From Alitta virens (Eukaryota; Annelida; Polychaeta; Phyllodocida; Nereididae), in assembly GCA_932294295.1 (NCBI GenBank), contig OW028580.1, positions 11,003,374 through 11,067,373 on the forward strand: 64,000 nt of DNA, in the 5' to 3' direction. The notes beneath the pieces are model-generated. The model saw nothing but the letters and a program-made list of their open reading frames with translations, did no database searches and had not been told where the DNA came from. A program made the translations under genes and the position numbers. Shown piece by piece: positions 48,101 through 62,600 of the stretch; the first letter of the stretch is position 1, and each line of letters starts with the position of its first letter.

Positions 48101-49908
48101 CTATTATAGCGTTTTGGAACGACGTGGTACAGTTAAATTATCAGGACTACACAAAAATGTATGAAGTACATTTAGCAGTGAGATGCTAGACTCACAGGCC
48201 ACGCCGATGAAGTAGTAGGTTAGGTCCACTTAGCACAGCCAATGAGAGGCAGAGGACGAAGCCTGCATTATCATAGCCACGTGGGGCACTCGTGCGTAGC
48301 GGGGTCAAGGCCGTTGCAGGGGCCAGGATGCTGACAAGAAAACAAACGACAACAACGCAACACCGAAGTGAAATACATTATAGTAGGCTCATGGAACCTC
48401 GTTGCACAGTTAAATTATCAAGAGTACACAAAAATGTAGGAAGTACATTTAGCAGTGAGATGCCAGACTCACAGGCAGCGCCGATGAAGCAGTAAGTTAG
48501 GTCCACTTAGCAGAGCCAATGAGAGGCAGAGGACGAAGCGTGCATTATGATAGGCACGTGGGGCACTCGTGCGTATCGGGGTCAAGGCCGTTGCCGAGGG
48601 CCAGGATGCTGACAAGAAAACAAACGAAAACAACGCAACACCGAAGTGAAATACTCTATATTAGCCTTTTGGAACGACATGGCACAGTTAAATTATCAAG
48701 AGTACACAAAAATGTAGGAAGTACATTTTTCAGTGAGATGCTAGACTCACAGACCAAGCCGATGAAGTAGTAATTTTGGTCAACTTAGCACAGCCAAAGA
48801 GAGGCACAGGACGAAGCGTGCATTATGATAGCCACGTGGGGCACTCGTGCGTATCGGGGTCAAGGCCGTTGCCGAGGGCCAGGATGCTGACAAGAAAACA
48901 AACGAAAACAACGCAACACCGAAGTGAAATACTCTATATTAGCCTTTTGGAACGACATGGCACAGTTAAATTATCAAGAGTACACAAAAATGTAGGAAGT
49001 GCATTTAGCAGTGAGATGCTTGACTCACAGACCAAGCCGATGAAGTAGTAATTTAGGTCAACTTAGCAAAGCCAAAGAGAGGCACAGGACGAAGCGTGCA
49101 TTATGATAGCCACGTGGGGCACTCGTGCGTAGCGGGGTCAAGGCCGTTGTAGAGGGCCAGGATGCTGACAAGAAAACTAATGACAACAACGCAACACCGA
49201 AGTTAAATACTCTATAATTGCCTTTTGGAACGACGTGGCACAGTTAAATTATCAGGAGTACACAAAAATGTAGGAAGTACATTTAGCAGTGAGATGCCAG
49301 ACTCACAGGCAGCGCCGATGAAGCAGTAAGTTAGGTCCACTTAGCACAGCCAATGAGAGGCAGAGGACGAAGCGTGCATTATGATAGCCACGTGGGGCAC
49401 TCGTGCGTAGCGGGGTCAAGGCCGTTGCAGAGGGCCATACTGCTGACAAGAAAACAAACGACAACAACGCGACACCGAAGTGAAATACTCTATTATAGCA
49501 ATTTGGAACGAAGTGGCACAGTTAAATTATCAGGACTACACAAAAATGTAGGAAGCACATTTAGCAGTGAGATGCCAGACTCACAGGCCGCACCGATGAA
49601 GTAGTAAATTAGGTCCACTTAGCAGAGCCAATGAGAGGCAGAGGACGAAGCGTGCATTATGATAGCCACGTGGGGCACTCGTGCGTAGCGGGATCAAGGC
49701 CGTTGTAGAGGGCCAGGATGCTGACAAGAAAACAAACGACAACAACGAAACACCGAAGTGAAATACTCTATAGTAGGCTCAGGGAACGCCGTTGCACAGT
49801 TAAATTAACAAGAGTACACAAAAATGTAGGAAATACATTTATCAGTGAGATGGCAGACTCACAGGCGGCGCCGATGAAGTAGTAAGTTAGGTCCACTTAG
49901 CACAGCCA
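45184..49908. repeat. Disordered stretch with short local periods
   Basis: The order is G, A2-prime, E, D, B, A2-prime, D, D, B, G, A2, C, B, B, G, A2-prime, E. D-B pairs at 44628 and 46018 are five monomers (1390 bp) apart. A2-prime units at 45462 and 46574 are four apart. D units at 46018 and 46852 are three apart. The unusual D at 47130 (GTGCATCATG, CAACATAGTAGG) and the B with CCAAGATGCTG at 47408 reappear in related form at 58247 and 58525. The junction AATTTTGGTCAAC at 48774-48786 recurs at 62115-62127. Confidence 0.7.
45462..45739 (+). repeat. Monomer subfamily A2-prime
   Basis: These A2 relatives keep GGCCATACTGCTG and CGCGACACC but carry TAGCATTTTGG or ACAGCATTTTGG (CAATTTGG at 49353) and GAAGCACATTT. 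Members start at 45462, 46574, 49353, 57413, 59081 and 63528. They occur only in the right third of the window, usually right after a G unit. This suggests a late-arising branch of A2 amplified with the B-G pair. Confidence 0.7.
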
Positions 49909-52900
49909 ATGAGAGGCAGAGGACGAAGCGTGCATTATGATAGCCACGTGGGGCACTCGTGCGTAGCAGGGTCAAGGCCGTTGCAGAAGGCCAGGATGCT
50001 GACAAGAAAACAAACGACAACAAAGCAACACCGAAGTGAAATACTCTATAGTAGGCTCATGGAACGATGTTGCACAGTTAAATTATCAAGAGTACACAAA
50101 AATGTAGGAAGTGCATTTAGCAGTGAGATGCTAGACTCACAGACCAAGCCGATGAAGTAGTAATTTAGGTCAACTTAGCACAGCCAAAGAGAGGCACAGG
50201 ACGAAGCGTGCATTATGATAGCCACGTGGGGCACTCGTGCGTATCGGGGTCAAGGCCGTTGCCGAGGGCCAGGATGCTGACAAGAAAACTAATGACAACA
50301 ACGCAACACCGAAGTGAAATACTCTATAGTAGGCTCATGGAACGTCGTTGCACAGTTAAATTATCAAGAGTACACAAAAATGTAGGAAGTACATTTAGCA
50401 GTGAGATGCTAGACTCACAGGCCGCACCGATGAAGTAGTAAATTAGGTCCACTTAGCAGAGCCAATGAGAGGCAGAGGACGAAGCGTGCATTATGATAGC
50501 CACGTGGGGCACTCGTGCGTAGCGGGGTCAAGGCCGTTGTAGAGGGCCAGGATGCTGACAAGAAAACAAACGACAACAACGCAACACCGAAGTGAAATAC
50601 TCTATTATAGCGTTTTGGAACGACGAGGAACAGTTAAATTATCAGGAGTACACAAAAATGTAGGAAGTACATTTAGCAGTGAGATGCCAGACTCACAGGC
50701 CGCACCGATGAAGTAGTAAATTAGGTCCACTTAGCAGAGCCAATGAGAGGCAGAGGACGAAGCGTGCATTATGATAGCCACGTGGGGCACTCGTGCATAG
50801 CGAAGTCAAGGCCGTTGTAGAGGGCCAGGATGCTGACAAGAAGACAAACGACAACAACGCAACACCGAAGTGAAATACTCTATTATAGCGTTTTGGAACG
50901 ACGCGGCACAGTTAAATTATCAAGAGTACACAAAAATGTAGGAAGTGCATTTAGCAGTGAGATGCTAGACTCACAGGCCACGCCGATGAAGTAGTAGGTT
51001 AGGTCCACTTAGCACAGCCAATGAAAGGCAGAGGACGAAGCGTGCATTATGATAGCCACGTGGGGCACTCGTGCGTAGCGGGGTCAAGGCCGTTGCAGAG
51101 GGCCATACTGCTGACAAGAAAACAAACGACAACAACGCGACACCGAAGTGAAATACTCTATTATAGCGTTTTGGAACGACGTGGTACAGTTAAATTATCA
51201 GGACTACACAAAAATGTATGAAGTACATTTAGCAGTGAGATGCTAGACTCACAGGCCACGCCGATGAAGTAGTAGGTTAGGTCCACTTAGCACAGCCAAT
51301 GAGAGGCAGAGGACGAAGCCTGCATTATCATAGCCACGTGGGGCACTCGTGCGTAGCGGGGTCAAGGCCGTTGCAGGGGCCAGGATGCTGACAAGAAAAC
51401 AAACGACAACAACGCAACACCGAAGTGAAATACATTATAGTAGGCTCATGGAACCTCGTTGCACAGTTAAATTATCAAGAGTACACAAAAATGTAGGAAG
51501 TACATTTAGCAGTGAGATGCCAGACTCACAGGCAGCGCCGATGAAGCAGTAAGTTAGGTCCACTTAGCAGAGCCAATGAGAGGCAGAGGACGAAGCGTGC
51601 ATTATGATAGGCACGTGGGGCACTCGTGCGTATCGGGGTCAAGGCCGTTGCCGAGGGCCAGGATGCTGACAAGAAAACAAACGAAAACAACGCAACACCG
51701 AAGTGAAATACTCTATATTAGCCTTTTGGAACGACATGGCACAGTTAAATTATCAAGAGTACACAAAAATGTAGGAAGTACATTTTTCAGTGAGATGCTA
51801 GACTCACAGGCCACGCCGATGAAGTAGTAGGTTAGGTCCACTTAGCACAGCCAATGAGAGGCAGAGGACGAAGCCTGCATTATGATAGCCACATGGGGCA
51901 CTCGTGCGTAGCGGGGTCAAGGCCGTTGCAGAGGGCCAGGATGCTGACAAGAAAACAAACGACAACAACGCAACACCGAAGTGAAATACATTATAGTAGG
52001 CTCATGGAACCTCGTTGCACAGTTAAATTATCAAGAGTACACAAAAATGTAGGAAGTACATTTAGCAGTGAGATGCCAGACTCACAGGCAGCGCCGATGA
52101 AGCAGTAAGTTAGGTCCACTTAGCACAGCCAATGAGAGGCAGAGGACGAAGCGTGCATTATGATAGCCACGTGGGGCACTCGTGCGTAGCGGGGTCAAGG
52201 CCGTTGCAGAGGGCCATACTGCTGACAAGAAAACAAACGACAACAACGCGACACCGAAGTGAAATACTCTATTATAGCGTTTTGGAACGACGTGGCACAG
52301 TTAAATTATCAGGACTACACAAAAATGTAGGAAGTACATTTAGCAGTGAGATGCCAGACTCACAGGCCGCACCGATGAAGTAGTAAATTAGGTCCACTTA
52401 GCAGAGCCAATGAGAGGCAGAGGACGAAGCGTGCATTATGATAGGCACGTGGGGCACTCGTGCATAGCGAGGTCAAGGCCGTTGTAGAGGGCCAGGATGC
52501 TGACAAGAAGACAAACGACAACAACGCAACACCGAAGTGAAATACTCTATTATAGCGTTTTGGAACGACGCGGCACAGTTAAATTATCAAGAGTACACAA
52601 AAATGTAGGAAGTGCATTTAGCAGCGAGATGGCAGACTCACAGGCAGCGCCGATGAAGCAGTAAGTTAGGTCCACTTAGCACAGCCAATGAGAGGCACAG
52701 GACGAAGCGTGCATTATGATAGCCACATGGGGCACTCGTGCGTAGCGGGATCAAGGCCGTTGTAGAGGGCCAGGATGCTGACAAGAAAACAAACGACAAC
52801 AACGAAACACCGAAGTGAAATACTCTATAGTAGGCTCAGGGAACGCCGTTGCACAGTTAAATTAACAAGAGTACACAAAAATGTAGGAAATACATTTATC

Positions 52901-53799
52901 AGTGAGATGCCAGACTCACAGGCGGCGCCGATGAAGTAGTAAGTTAGGTCCACTTAGCACAGCCAATGAGAGGCAGAGGACGAAGCGTGCATTATGATAG
53001 CCACGTGGGGCACTCGTGCGTAGCAGGGTCAAGGCCGTTGCAGAAGGCCAGGATGCTGACAAGAAAACAAACGACAACAAAGCAACACCGAAGTGAAATA
53101 CACTATAGTAGGCTCATGGAACGATGTTGCACAGTTAAATTATCAAGAGTACACAAAAATGTAGGAAGTGCATTTAGCAGTGAGATGCTAGACTCACAGG
53201 CCACGCCGATGAAGTAGTAATTTAGGTCCACTTAGCACAGCCAATGAGAGGCAGAGGACGAAGCGTGCATTATGATAGCCACGTGGGGCACTCGTGCGTA
53301 TCGGGGTCAAGGCCGTTGCCGAGGGCCAGGATGCTGACAAGAAAACAAACGAAAACAACGCAACACCGAAGTGAAATACTCTATTATAGCATTTTGGAAC
53401 GACGTGGCACAGTTAAATTATCAGGACTACACAAAAATGTAGGAAGCACATTTAGCAGTGAGATGCCAGACTCACAGGCCGCACCGATGAAGTAGTAAAT
53501 TAGGTCCACTTAGCAGAGCCAATGAGAGGCAGAGGACGAAGCGTGCATTATGATAGCCACGTGGGGCACTCGTGCGTAGCGGGATCAAGGCCGTTGTAGA
53601 GGGCCAGGATGCTGACAAGAAGACAAACGACAACAACGAAACACCGAAGTGAAATACTCTATAGTAGGCTCAGGGAACGCCGTTGCACAGTTAAATTAAC
53701 AAGAGTACACAAAAATGTAGGAAATACATTTATCAGTGAGATGGCAGACTCACAGGCGGCGCCGATGAAGTAGTAAGTTAGGTCCACTTAGCACAGCCA
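49909..53799. repeat. 14-monomer HOR (period 3891 bp)
   Basis: The order is D, F, A1, A3, A2, C, B, B/C, A2, A3, E, D, A4, E. Units from 49909 to 52132 match 53800-56023 at an offset of 3891 bp. The A1 at 50465 has GACGAGGAAC, also at 54356 (GACAAGGAAC at 60193). The F unit at 50187 carries a patch from G (AAAACTAATGAC) not present in 54078. Confidence 0.8.
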
Positions 53800-56700
53800 A
53801 TGAGAGGCAGAGGACGAAGCGTGCATTATGATAGCCACGTGGGGCACTCGTGCGTAGCAGGGTCAAGGCCGTTGCAGAAGGCCAGGATGCTGACAAGAAA
53901 ACAAACGACAACAAAGCAACACCGAAGTGAAATACACTATAGTAGGCTCATGGAACGATGTTGCACAGTTAAATTATCAAGAGTACACAAAAATGTAGGA
54001 AGTGCATTTAGCAGTGAGATGCTAGACTCACAGACCAAGCCGATGAAGTAGTAATTTAGGTCAACTTAGCACAGCCAAAGAGAGGCACAGGACGAAGCGT
54101 GCATTATGATAGCCACGTGGGGCACTCGTGCGTATCGGGGTCAAGGCCGTTGCCGAGGGCCAGGATGCTGACAAGAAAACAAACGAAAACAACGCAACAC
54201 CGAAGTGAAATACTCTATAGTAGGCTCATGGAACGTCGTTGCACAGTTAAATTATCAAGAGTACACAAAAATGTAGGAAGTACATTTAGCAGTGAGATGC
54301 TAGACTCACAGGCCGCACCGATGAAGTAGTAAATTAGGTCCACTTAGCAGAGCCAATGAGAGGCAGAGGACGAAGCGTGCATTATGATAGCCACGTGGGG
54401 CACTCGTGCGTAGCGGGGTCAAGGCCGTTGTAGAGGGCCAGGATGCTGACAAGAAGACAAACGACAACAACGCAACACCGAAGTGAAATACTCTATTATA
54501 GCGTTTTGGAACGACGAGGAACAGTTAAATTATCAGGCGTACACAAAAATGTAGGAAGTACATTTAGCAGTGAGATGCCAGACTCACAGGCCGCACCGAT
54601 GAAGTAGTAAATTAGGTCCACTTAGCAGAGCCAATGAGAGGCAGAGGACGAAGCGTGCATTATGATAGCCACGTGGGGCACTCGTGCATAGCGAAGTCAA
54701 GGCCGTTGTAGAGGGCCAGGATGCTGACAAGAAGACAAACGACAACAACGCAACACCGAAGTGAAATACTCTATTATAGCGTTTTGGAACGACGCGGCAC
54801 AGTTAAATTATCAAGAGTACACAAAAATGTAGGAAGTGCATTTAGCAGTGAGATGCTAGACTCACAGGCCACGCCGATGAAGTAGTAGGTTAGGTCCACT
54901 TAGCACAGCCAATGAGAGGCAGAGGACGAAGCGTGCATTATGATAGCCACGTGGGGCACTCGTGCGTAGCGGGGTCAAGGCCGTTGCAGAGGGCCATACT
55001 GCTGACAAGAAAACAAACGACAACAACGCGACACCGAAGTGAAATACTCTATTATAGCGTTTTGGAACGACGTGGTACAGTTAAATTATCAGGACTACAC
55101 AAAAATGTATGAAGTACATTTAGCAGTGAGATGCTAGACTCACAGGCCACGCCGATGAAGTAGTAGGTTAGGTCCACTTAGCACAGCCAATGAGAGGCAG
55201 AGGACGAAGCCTGCATTATCATAGCCACGTGGGGCACTCGTGCGTAGCGGGGTCAAGGCCGTTGCAGGGGCCAGGATGCTGACAAGAAAACAAACGACAA
55301 CAACGCAACACCGAAGTGAAATACATTATAGTAGGCTCATGGAACCTCGTTGCACAGTTAAATTATCAAGAGTACACAAAAATGTAGGAAGTACATTTAG
55401 CAGTGAGATGCCAGACTCACAGGCAGCGCCGATGAAGCAGTAAGTTAGGTCCACTTAGCAGAGCCAATGAGAGGCGGAGGAAGAAGCGTGCATTATGATA
55501 GGCACGTGGGGCACTCGTGCGTATCGGGGTCAAGGCCGTTGCCGAGGGCCAGGATGCTGACAAGAAAACAAACGAAAACAACGCAACACCGAAGTGAAAT
55601 ACTCTATATTAGCCTTTTGGAACGACATGGCACAGTTAAATTATCAAGAGTACACAAAAATGTAGGAAGTACATTTTTCAGTGAGATGCTAGACTCACAG
55701 GCCACGCCGATGAAGTAGTAGGTTAGGTCCACTTAGCACAGCCAATGAGAGGCAGAGGACGAAGCCTGCATTATGATAGCCACGTGGGGCACTCGTGCGT
55801 AGCGGGGTCAAGGCCGTTGCAGAGGGCCAGGATGCTGACAAGAAAACAAACGACAACAACGCAACACCGAAGTGAAATACATTATAGTAGGCTCATGGAA
55901 CCTCGTTGCACAGTTAAATTATCAAGAGTACACAAAAATGTAGGAAGTACATTTAGCAGTGAGATGCCAGACTCACAGGCAGCGCCGATGAAGCAGTAAG
56001 TTAGGTCCACTTAGCACAGCCAATGAGAGGCAGAGGACGAAGCGTGCATTATGATAGCCACGTGGGGCACTCGTGCGTAGCGGGGTCAAGGCCGTTGCAG
56101 AGGGCCATACTGCTGACAAGAAAACAAACGACAACAACGCGACACCGAAGTGAAATACTCTATTATAGCGTTTTGGAACGACGTGGCACAGTTAAATTAT
56201 CAGGACTACACAAAAATGTAGGAAGTACATTTAGCAGTGAGATGCCAGACTCACAGGCCGCACCGATGAAGTAGTAAATTAGGTCCACTTAGCAGAGCCA
56301 ATGAGAGGCAGAGGACGAAGCGTGCATTATGATAGGCACGTGGGGCACTCGTGCATAGCGAGGTCAAGGCCGTTGTAGAGGGCCAGGATGCTGACAAGAA
56401 GACAAACGACAACAACGAAACACCGAAGTGAAATACTCTATAGTAGTCTCAGGGAACACCGTTGCACAGTTAAATTAACAAGAGTACACAAAAATGTAGG
56501 AAATACATTTATCAGTGAGATGCCAGACTCACAGGCGGCGCCAATGAAGTAGTAAGTTAGGTCCACTTAGCACAGCCAATGAGAGGCAGAGGACGAAGCG
56601 TGCATTATGATAGCCACGTGGGGCACTCGTGCGTAGCAGGGTCAAGGCCGTTGCAGAAGGCCAGGATGCTGACAAGAAAACAAACGACAACAAAGCAACA

Positions 56701-59636
56701 CCGAAGTGAAATACACTATAGTAGGCTCATGGAACGATGTTGCACAGTTAAATTATCAAGAGTACACAAAAATGTAGGAAGTGCATTTAGCAGTGAGATG
56801 CTAGACTCACAGACCAAGCCGATGAAGTAGTAATTTAGGTCAACTTAGCACAGCCAAAGAGAGGCACAGGACGAAGCGTGCATTATGATAGCCACGTGGG
56901 GCACTCGTGCGTATCGGGGTCAAGGCCGTTGCCGAGGGCCAGGATGCTGACAAGAAAACAAACGAAAACAACGCAACACCGAAGTGAAATACTCTATATT
57001 AGCCTTTTGGAACGACATGGCACAGTTAAATTATCAAGAGTACACAAAAATGTAGGAAGTGCATTTAGCAGTGAGATGCTTGACTCACAGACCAAGCCGA
57101 TGAAGTAGTAATTTAGGTCAGCTTAGCAGAGCCAAAGAGAGGCACAGGACGAAGCGTGCATTATGATAGCCACGTGGGGCACTCGTGCGTAGCGGGGTCA
57201 AGGCCGTTGTAGAGGGCCAGGATGCTGACAAGAAAACTAATGACAACAACGCAACACCGAAGTTAAATACTCTATAATTGCCTTTTGGAACGACGTGGCA
57301 CAGTTAAATTATCAGGAGTACACAAAAATGTAGGAAGTACATTTAGCAGTGAGATGCCAGACTCACAGGCAGCGCCGATGAAGCAGTAAGTTAGGTCCAC
57401 TTAGCACAGCCAATGAGAGGCAGAGGACGAAGCGTGCATTATGATAGCCACGTGGGGCACTCGTGCGTAGCGGGGTCAAGGCCGTTGCAGAGGGCCATAC
57501 TGCTGACAAGAAAACAAACGACAACAACGCGACACCGAAGTGAAATACTCTATTACAGCATTTTGGAACGACGTGGCACAGTTAAATTATCAGGACTACA
57601 CAAAAATGTAGGAAGCACATTTAGCAGTGAGATGCCAGACTCACAGGCCGCACCGATGAAGTAGTAAATTAGGTCCACTTAGCAGAGCCAATGAGAGGCA
57701 GAGGACGAAGCGTGCATTATGATAGCCACGTGGGGCACTCGTGCGTAGCAGGGTCAAGGCCGTTGCAGAAGGCCAGGATGCTGACAAGAAAACAAACGAC
57801 AACAAAGCAACACCGAAGTGAAATACACTATAGTAGGCTCATGGAACGATGTTGCACAGTTAAATTATCAAGAGTACACAAAAATTTAGGAAGTGCATTT
57901 AGCAGTGAGATGCTAGACTCACAGACCAAGCCGATGAAGTAGTAATTTAGGTCAACTTAGCACAGCCAAAGAGAGGCACAGGACGAAGCGTGCATTATGA
58001 TAGCCACGTGGGGCACTCGTGCGTATCGGGGTCAAGGCCGTTGCCGAGGGCCAAGATGCTGACAAGAAAACAAACGAAAACAACGCAACACCGAAGTGAA
58101 ATACTCTATAGTAGGCTCATGGAGCGTCGTTGCACAGTTAAATTATCAAGAGTACACAAAAATGTAGGAAGTACATTTAGCAGTGAGATGCTAGACTCAC
58201 AGGCCGCACCGATGAAGTAGTAAATTAGGTCCACTTAGCAGAGCCAATGAGAGGCAGAGGACGAAGCGTGCATTATGATAGCCACGTGGGGCACTCGTGC
58301 GTAGCGGGGTCAAGGCCGTTGTAGAGGGCCAGGATGCTGACAAGAAAACAAACGACAACAACGCAACACCGAAGTGAAATACACCATAGTAGGCTCAGGG
58401 AACGATGTTGCACAGTTAAATTATCAAGAGTACACAAAAATGTAGGAAGTGCATTTAGCAGTGAGATGCTAGACTCACAGACCGCGCCGATGAAGTAGTA
58501 ATTTAGGTCAACTTAGCACAGCCAAAGAGAGGCACAGGACGAAGCGTGCATTATGATAGCCACGTGGGGCACTCGTGCGTATCGGGGTCAAGGCCGTTGC
58601 CGAGGGCCAAGATGCTGACAAGAAAACAAACGAAAACAACGCAACACCGAAGTGAAATACTCTATATTAGCCTTTTGGGACGACATGGCACAGTTAAATT
58701 ATCAAGAGTACACAAAAATGTAGGAAGTGCATTTAGAAGTGAGATGCTTGACTCACAGACCAAGCCGATGAAGTAGTAATTTAGGTCAACTTAGCAGAGC
58801 CAAAGAGAGGCACAGGACGAAGCGTGCATTATGATAGCCACGTGGGGCACTCGTGCGTAGCGGGGTCAAGGCCGTTGTAGAGGGCCAGGATGCTGACAAG
58901 AAAACTAATGACAACAACGCAACACCGAAGTTAAATACTCTATAATTGCCTTTTGGAATGACGTGGCACAGTTAAATTATCAGGAGTACACAAAAATGTA
59001 GGAAGTACATTAAGCAGTGAGATGCCAGACTCACAGGCAGCGCCGATGAAGCAGTAAGTTAGGTCCACTTAGCACAGCCAATGAGAGGCAGAGGACGAAG
59101 CGTGCATTATGATAGCCACGTGGGGCACTCGTGCGTAGCGGGGTCAAGGCCGTTGCAGAGGGCCATACTGCTGACAAGAAAACAAACGACAACAACGCGA
59201 CACCGAAGTGAAATACTCTATTATAGCATTTTGGAACGACGTGGCACAGTTAAATTATCAGGACTACACAAAAATGTAGGAAGCACATTTAGCAGTGAGA
59301 TGCCAGACTCACAGGCCGCACCGATGAAGTAGTAAATTAGGTCCACTTAGCAGAGCCAATGAGAGGCAGAGGACGAAGCGTGCATTATGATAGCCACGTG
59401 GGGCACTCGTGCGTAGCGGGATCAAGGCCGTTGTAGAGGGCCAGGATGCTGACAAGAAAACAAACGACAACAACGAAACACCGAAGTGAAATACTCTATA
59501 GTAGGCTCAGGGAACGCCGTTGCACAGTTAAATTAACAAGAGTACACAAAAATGTAGGAAATACATTTATCAGTGAGATGGCAGACTCACAGGCGGCGCC
59601 GATGAAGTAGTAAGTTAGGTCCACTTAGCACAGCCA
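53800..59636. repeat. 21-monomer HOR (period 5837 bp)
   Basis: The order is D, F, A1, A3, A2, C, B, B/C, A2, A3/E, D, B, G, A2-prime, D, F, D, B, G, A2-prime, E. The first nine units copy 49909-52409. The tenth (56301) is an A3 front joined to an E core, replacing the A3-E pair of the 14-mer, so D at 56579 is 13 rather than 14 monomers from 52966. The C-B segment carries AGGCGGAGGAAG at 55467, which recurs at 61304. Confidence 0.8.
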
Positions 59637-62600
59637 ATGAGAGGCAGAGGACGAAGCGTGCATTATGATAGCCACGTGGGGCACTCGTGCGTAGCAGGGT
59701 CAAGGCCGTTGCAGAAGGCCAGGATGCTGACAAGAAAACAAACGACAACAAAGCAACACCGAAGTGAAATACACTATAGTAGGCTCATGGAACGATGTTG
59801 CACAGTTAAATTATCAAGAGTACACAAAAATGTAGGAAGTGCATTTAGCAGTGAGATGCTAGACTCACAGACCAAGCCGATGAAGTAGTAATTTAGGTCA
59901 ACTTAGCAGAGCCAAAGAGAGGCACAGGACGAAGCGTGCATTATGATAGCCACGTGGGGCACTCGTGCGTATCGGGGTCAAGGCCGTTGCCGAGGGCCAG
60001 GATGCTGACAAGAAAACAAACGAAAACAATGCAACACCGAAGTGAAATACTCAATAGTAGGCTCATGGAACGTCGTTGCACAGTTAAATTATCAAGAGTA
60101 CACAAAAATGTAGGAAGTACATTTAGCAGTGAGATGCTAGACTCACAGGCCGCACCGATGAAGTAGTAAATTAGGTCCACTTAGCAGAGCCAATGAGAGG
60201 CAGAGGACGAAGCGTGCATTATGATAGCCACGTGGGGCACTCGTGCGTAGCGGGGTCAAGGCCGTTGTAGAGGGCCAGGATGCTGACAAGAAAACAAACG
60301 ACAACAACGCAACACCGAAGTGAAATACTCTATTATAGCGTTTTGGAACGACAAGGAACAGTTAAATTATCAGGAGTACACAAAAATGTAGGAAGTACAT
60401 TTAGCAGTGAGATGCCAGACTCACAGGCCGCACCGATGAAGTAGTAAATTAGGTCCACTTAGCAGAGCCAATGAGAGGCAGAGGACGAAGCGTGCATTAT
60501 GATAGCCACGTGGGGCACTCGTGCATAGCGAAGTCAAGGCCGTTGTAGAGGGCCAGGATGCTGACAAGAAGACAAACGACAACAACGCAACACCGAAGTG
60601 AAATACTCTATTATAGCGTTTTGGAACGACGCGGCACAGTTAAATTATCAAGAGTACACAAAAATGTAGGAAGTGCATTTAGCAGTGAGATGCTAGACTC
60701 ACAGGCCAGGCCGATGAAGTAGTAGGTTAGGTCCACTTAGCACAGCCAATGAGAGGCAGAGGACGAAGCGTGCATTATGATAGCCACGTGGGGCACTCGT
60801 GCGTAGCGGGGTCAAGGCCGTTGCAGAGGGCCATACTGCTGACAAGAAAACAAACGACAACAACGCGACACCGAAGTGAAATACTCTATTATAGCGTTTT
60901 GGAACGACGTGGTACAGTTAAATTATCAGGACTACACAAAAATGTATGAAGTACATTTAGCAGTGAGATGCTAGACTCACAGGCCACGCCGATGAAGTAG
61001 TAGGTTAGGTCCACTTAGCACAGCCAATGAGAGGCAGAGGACGAAGCCTGCATTATCATAGCCACGTGGGGCACTCGTGCGTAGCGGGGTCAAGGCCGTT
61101 GCAGGGGCCAGGATGCTGACAAGAAAACAAACGACAACAACGCAACACCGAAGTGAAATACATTATAGTAGGCTCATGGAACCTCGTTGCACAGTTAAAT
61201 TATCAAGAGTACACAAAAATGTAGGAAGTACATTTAGCAGTGAGATGCCAGACTCACAGGCAGCGCCGATGAAGCAGTAAGTTAGGTCCACTTAGCAGAG
61301 CCAATGAGAGGCGGAGGAAGAAGCGTGCATTATGATAGGCACGTGGGGCACTCGTGCGTATCGGGGTCAAGGCCGTTGCCGAGGGCCAGGATGCTGACAA
61401 GAAAACAAACGAAAACAACGCAACACCGAAGTGAAATACTCTATATTAGCCTTTTGGAACGACATGGCACAGTTAAATTATCAAGAGTACACAAAAATGT
61501 AGGAAGTACATTTTTCAGTGAGATGCTAGACTCACAGGCCACGCCGATGAAGTAGTAGGTTAGGTCCACTTAGCACAGCCAATGAGAGGCAGAGGACGAA
61601 GCCTGCATTATGATAGCCACGTGGGGCACTCGTGCGTAGCGGGGTCAAGGCCGTTGCAGAGGGCCAGGATGCTGACAAGAAAACAAACGACAACAACGCA
61701 ACACCGAAGTGAAATACATTATAGTAGGCTCATGGAACCTCGTTGCACAGTTAAATTATCAAGAGTACACAAAAATGTAGGAAGTACATTTAGCAGTGAG
61801 ATGCCAGACTCACAGGCAGCGCCGATGAAGCAGTAAGTTAGGTCCACTTAGCACAGCCAATGAGAGGCAGAGGACGAAGCGTGCATTATGATAGGCACGT
61901 GGGGCACTCGTGCGTATCGGGGTCAAGGCCGTTGCCGAGGGCCAGGATGCTGACAAGAAAACAAACGAAAACAACGCAACACCGAAGTGAAATACTCTAT
62001 ATTAGCCTTTTGGAACGACATGGCACAGTTAAATTATCAAGAGTACACAAAAATGTAGGAAGTACATTTTTCAGTGAGATACTAGACTCACAGACCAAGC
62101 CGATGAAGTAGTAATTTTGGTCAACTTAGCACAGCCAAAGAGAGGCACAGGACGAAGCGTGCATTATGATAGCCACGTGGGGCACTCGTGCGTAGCGGGG
62201 TCAAGGCCGTTGCAGAGGGCCATACTGCTGACAAGAAAACAAACGACAACAACGCGACACCGAAGTGAAATACTCTATTATAGCGTTTTGGAACGACGTG
62301 GCACAGTTAAATTATCAGGACTACACAAAAATGTAGGAAGTACATTTAGCAGTGAGATGCCAGACTCACAGGCCGCACCGATGAAGTAGTAAATTAGGTC
62401 CACTTAGCAGAGCCAATGAGAGGCAGAGGACGAAGCGTGCATTATGATAGGCACGTGGGGCACTCGTGCATAGCGAGGTCAAGGCCGTTGTAGAGGGCCA
62501 GGATGCTGACAAGAAGACAAACGACAACAACGAAACACCGAAGTGAAATACTCTATAGTAGGCTCAGGGAACGCCGTTGCACAGTTAAATTAACAAGAGT

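Noticed and set aside
59941..60180. Minus-strand ORF of 79 codons
   Set aside because: It is open in this copy because of chance changes (CAACAATGC for CAACAACGC and CTCAATAGTAGG for CTCTATAGTAGG), while related units are closed. It has no recognisable protein features and lies wholly inside satellite.
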